This document shows, in pieces, positions 62,890-64,000 of a DNA stretch of 64,000 bases (positions are counted from its first letter, which is position 1; every line of letters begins with the position of its first letter). This DNA comes from Rhizobium leguminosarum bv. trifolii WSM1325 (GTDB taxonomy: Bacteria; Pseudomonadota; Alphaproteobacteria; Rhizobiales; Rhizobiaceae), in assembly GCA_000023185.1 (NCBI GenBank), contig CP001622.1, positions 2,294,001-2,358,000 on the forward strand, read 5' to 3'. Below the pieces are notes generated by a model. It did not search any database, was not told the origin of the DNA, and was given only the letters and a program-made list of their open reading frames with translations. A program made the translations under genes and the position numbers.

Positions 62890-62915
62890 AGGCAGCCGAG
62901 TTGGTCAGGCTGCCT
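62890..62915. terminator. Bidirectional terminator-like hairpin
   Basis: Stem AGGCAGCC/GGCTGCCT around a 10-base loop lies between the convergent VOC and PAS genes. No T-run on either side, so it is tentative. Confidence 0.45.
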
Positions 62916-62932
62916 AAGGCTGCCGACCTAGA

Positions 62933-63649
62933 TCAGGCAGTCTGCGACAGCCGATCGAGATCTTCCATGACGAGCAGGGCGCCGATCACCGTACCGCCCG
63001 CATCGCGCAGCGGCGACATGCGACAGCGCACCTGCCGCGATTTGCCGCTGCCCGCCGAGCGCTCATAGGAATAGTCGATCTGTTCGCCGGCAAAACAGGC
63101 GTCGAGCTTATGCTTGGCGCATTCGGCAAACCGCTCCTCGCCGATGAATTCGGAAAGGTGACGGCCGATGAGCTCCATCGGCTTCCTGTTGAGATGGGCG
63201 CTGTTGGCTGGATTGGAATAGAGGTAGCGATAGTCCCTTGTCAGCACCGCCACGCGATCCGGTAGGCTTTCCAGGATTACCGCGTTGAGGAACTGGCCAT
63301 TGTCGGTATCAGGCACATAGGCTGGCGGCGGCTCGATGCGCACATCCTGCGGCGAAGGCACGCGCCAGTCCGGCCCATGTGCCCCGAAATAGCGGTCGAG
63401 CAGGTAGGAAAGCACCGACGTGTGCTCCGTGACGCTGGCGCTGTCGTCGGCATCCTGGCTGATCAGATGGCTCACAAACTGTAGCTGCATGTAGACTTCG
63501 AGCAGATTGACTGCCCGGTAGGCGAGGATTGCCTCGACCAGCGGCTCGACATGGCGGTCGAGCGCCGTGACACGTTGATCGTCGCCCAGGCGTATGGCTT
63601 CCTCGATTTGCACGCAACGCAAGGAAAAAGCTCGAAAAAGCTCCAGCAA
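62933..63649 (-). CDS. PAS-domain protein without an output domain
   Basis: 238-aa soluble protein. Residues 1-100 are a helical region (LELFRAFSLRCVQIEEAIRLGDDQRVTALDRHVEPLVEAILAYR) of unknown type; residues 120-235 form a PAS domain (LPDRVAVLTRDYRYLYSNPANSAHLN, GRHLSEFIGEERF, RCRMSPLRDAGGTVIGALLVMEDL). There is no kinase, GGDEF or DNA-binding output, so it must signal through a partner. TTG start with GGAGG 4 bases upstream. Confidence 0.8.
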   Translation of the reverse strand: MLELFRAFSLRCVQIEEAIRLGDDQRVTALDRHVEPLVEAILAYRAVNLLEVYMQLQFVSHLISQDADDSASVTEHTSVLSYLLDRYFGAHGPDWRVPSPQDVRIEPPPAYVPDTDNGQFLNAVILESLPDRVAVLTRDYRYLYSNPANSAHLNRKPMELIGRHLSEFIGEERFAECAKHKLDACFAGEQIDYSYERSAGSGKSRQVRCRMSPLRDAGGTVIGALLVMEDLDRLSQTA

Positions 63650-63837
63650 GACGCCTCCACTCCCATTGTCCCAAGAGACGAGTCCGAAACCTCACATGGC
63701 TGCATTTCCCAAAAATGCGCCTTCCGGTAGACATTATTCGCGTCTTGGTGGTGACGGGTAACATGAAGTGCCCTCAGATTCAATCCGAGAGCACCTGCCG
63801 CTTTTCACCGCTGATAAATGGGGGTGGACCTTTTTTA

Positions 63838-63885
63838 GAGTATGATGCCGAAAAGTGTCAGCGGTTTTCGGGCGACATCATGCTC
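63838..63885. repeat. Second copy of the GAGCATGATG palindrome family
   Basis: GAGTATGATG at 63838 and CATCATGCTC ending 63885 flank CCGAAAAGTGT and GTTTTCGG, closely matching the element at 8297-8345. It sits just downstream of the acyltransferase-like gene at the right edge. Confidence 0.75.
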
Positions 63886-63911
63886 CAACTATTATTCTGG
63901 AGCATCCTATT

Positions 63912-64000
63912 CTAAGGCGCGAGCGTCTGCTTGATCTGCCAGCGGTCGTGATACCAGAGCCACTGTTCCGGATATTCCCGCACCCAGCTTTCCACCTTGT
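63912..64000 (-). CDS. Lipid A acyltransferase-like protein, 3' end only
   Basis: Only the last 28 codons and stop lie in the window; the 5' part is to the right. They read KVESWVREYPEQWLWYHDRW, with a tail ending TLAP. The REYPEQWLW motif is the conserved C-terminal part of LpxL/HtrB-family lauroyl acyltransferases (inner-membrane, lipid A synthesis). The exact acyl donor is unknown; rhizobia also have the long-chain LpxXL type. Confidence 0.7.
   Translation of the reverse strand, partial: KVESWVREYPEQWLWYHDRWQIKQTLAP

Overview
The window reads as chromosomal DNA of a fast-growing Rhizobium, most likely of the R. leguminosarum/R. etli group. The evidence is high GC with NTG starts and AGGAG-type ribosome sites, a RopA/Omp2-type alphaproteobacterial porin, a Usg protein, rhizobial-type cobT/cobS, many carbohydrate and amino-acid ABC transporters, and several families of intergenic palindromes typical of Rhizobiaceae. 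I see no rRNA, tRNA, CRISPR array, prophage or intact insertion sequence. The species call is inference from gene style, not from a database comparison.

Layout. 0-8 kb: the end of a sugar ABC transporter (binding protein cut by the window edge, then its ATPase), an OmpA-domain protein with a very long low-complexity linker, and a polar amino-acid ABC transporter (binding protein and two permeases, no ATPase in view). 8-14 kb: usg, a DUF2270 membrane protein, a TPR-methyltransferase, a GST-ArsR-SRPBCC operon, two DUF1801 proteins, and a second ArsR-SRPBCC pair. 14-18.4 kb: alkanesulfonate utilisation genes ssuA, ssuD, ssuC, ssuB. 18.5-28 kb: HIBADH-type dehydrogenase with an AlkD-like repair protein, a 270-bp inverted-repeat element, a LysR regulator, a porin, an Lrp regulator, a uracil-DNA-glycosylase-family protein, a secreted nuclease, a PdhS-like histidine kinase and dgkA. 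28-31 kb: cobT and cobS divergent, then DUF1289 and a membrane aspartic protease.

31-36 kb is a scrambled zone. A DMT transporter, a LysR regulator, an atypical SDR and an ABC-2 export system are interleaved with near-identical duplicated gene tails that form two direct-repeat pairs. 36-50 kb is a plant-glycan locus: GH43 beta-xylosidase, glyceraldehyde-3-phosphate reductase-type AKR, Gfo/Idh/MocA dehydrogenase, sugar-phosphate isomerase, GH2 beta-mannosidase, a complete CUT1 ABC transporter resembling the glucose/mannose Gts family, and a divergent LacI regulator that probably controls it.

50-56 kb holds a leucyl-tRNA synthetase that does not look like the normal rhizobial one and lacks its usual neighbours. 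It is followed by a LysR regulator and an operon of a C39-like peptidase, a D-Ala-D-Ala ligase and a P-loop ATPase. This is the most unusual part of the window; an extra, inhibitor-tolerant LeuRS is a plausible reading. 56-64 kb: a methyltransferase, two GNATs (one frameshifted), two VOC proteins, a nitrilase-family hydrolase, gnd, an AraC-like regulator, SRPBCC and PAS proteins, and the tail of a lipid A acyltransferase-like gene at the right edge.
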